Shown here in pieces: positions 13,910 to 13,971 of a stretch of 13,971 nt of DNA. The position numbers and the translations under genes are program-made. The DNA comes from an uncultured Sutterella sp. Its GTDB lineage: Bacteria; Pseudomonadota; Gammaproteobacteria; Burkholderiales; Burkholderiaceae_F. The stretch lies in NCBI GenBank assembly GCA_900552545.1, contig USAL01000046.1:1-13971 (forward strand), read 5' to 3'. Positions within the stretch are counted from its first letter, which is position 1, and each line of letters starts with the position of its first letter. A model generated the notes under the pieces. It saw nothing but the letters and a program-made list of their open reading frames with translations. It did not search any database and was not told where the DNA came from.

Positions 13910-13971
13910 TGCAGGAGGAGATTTTCAACGAAGAGGCGGGCCGGGAGTCGCCATCCAGCTCGGAAGAGCAC
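13906..13971 (+). CDS. Start of an unidentified gene coupled to MTase 2 (cut by window edge)
   Basis: ATG at 13906 overlaps the MTase 2 stop (ATGA), with a second ATG at 13909, and the frame stays open for 22 codons to the edge. The visible N-terminus starts MMQEEIFNEE and is acidic, with a serine run; no domain can be recognised. The position next to a Dcm-like MTase suggests a cognate restriction enzyme, a Vsr mismatch endonuclease or another defence subunit, but the visible residues support none of these specifically. Real-gene confidence comes from the overlap alone. Confidence 0.5.
   Translation, partial: MMQEEIFNEEAGRESPSSSEEH

Overview
The window looks like chromosome of a GC-rich betaproteobacterium, probably of the Burkholderiales/Sutterellaceae type. 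This rests on the ftsK-lolA gene order, the high GC content, a tRNA-Ala(CGC) with encoded CCA, and the general look of the proteins. The family-level call is recollection, not a search.

Left part (1-6100) is housekeeping. On the minus strand, a WYL-domain regulator is translationally coupled (TGATG) to a metallophosphoesterase that runs off the left edge. Also on the minus strand, ftsK and lolA overlap (GTGA) and end at a strong intrinsic terminator. Divergent from ftsK is an atypical thioredoxin-like gene, followed by tRNA-Ala(CGC) and a textbook terminator.

The middle (6100-9400) holds two plus-strand transporters, each alone behind its own leader: an NSS-family (LeuT-fold) sodium symporter with altered Na1-site residues, and an MFS permease. 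A GC-rich hairpin separates the MFS gene from a convergent accessory block.

The right part (9400-13971) is the interesting region and looks like a defence or restriction-modification island. Two C5-cytosine methyltransferases are transcribed away from a 356-bp intergenic region rich in inverted repeats. The minus-strand operon is MTase 1 followed by an ABC/OLD-type ATPase with a TOPRIM-like C-terminus. The plus-strand operon is a Dcm/EcoRII-like MTase 2, followed by an ATGA-coupled gene cut by the window edge. MTase 2 carries an N-terminal ribbon-helix-helix (RHH) DNA-binding domain, so it may both methylate DNA and repress the shared intergenic region. My working hypothesis is an anti-phage module in which the two methyltransferases mark self, the ATPase/TOPRIM protein is the effector, and the RHH-MTase sets expression. 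Coding assignments are firm; the system-level reading is inference.
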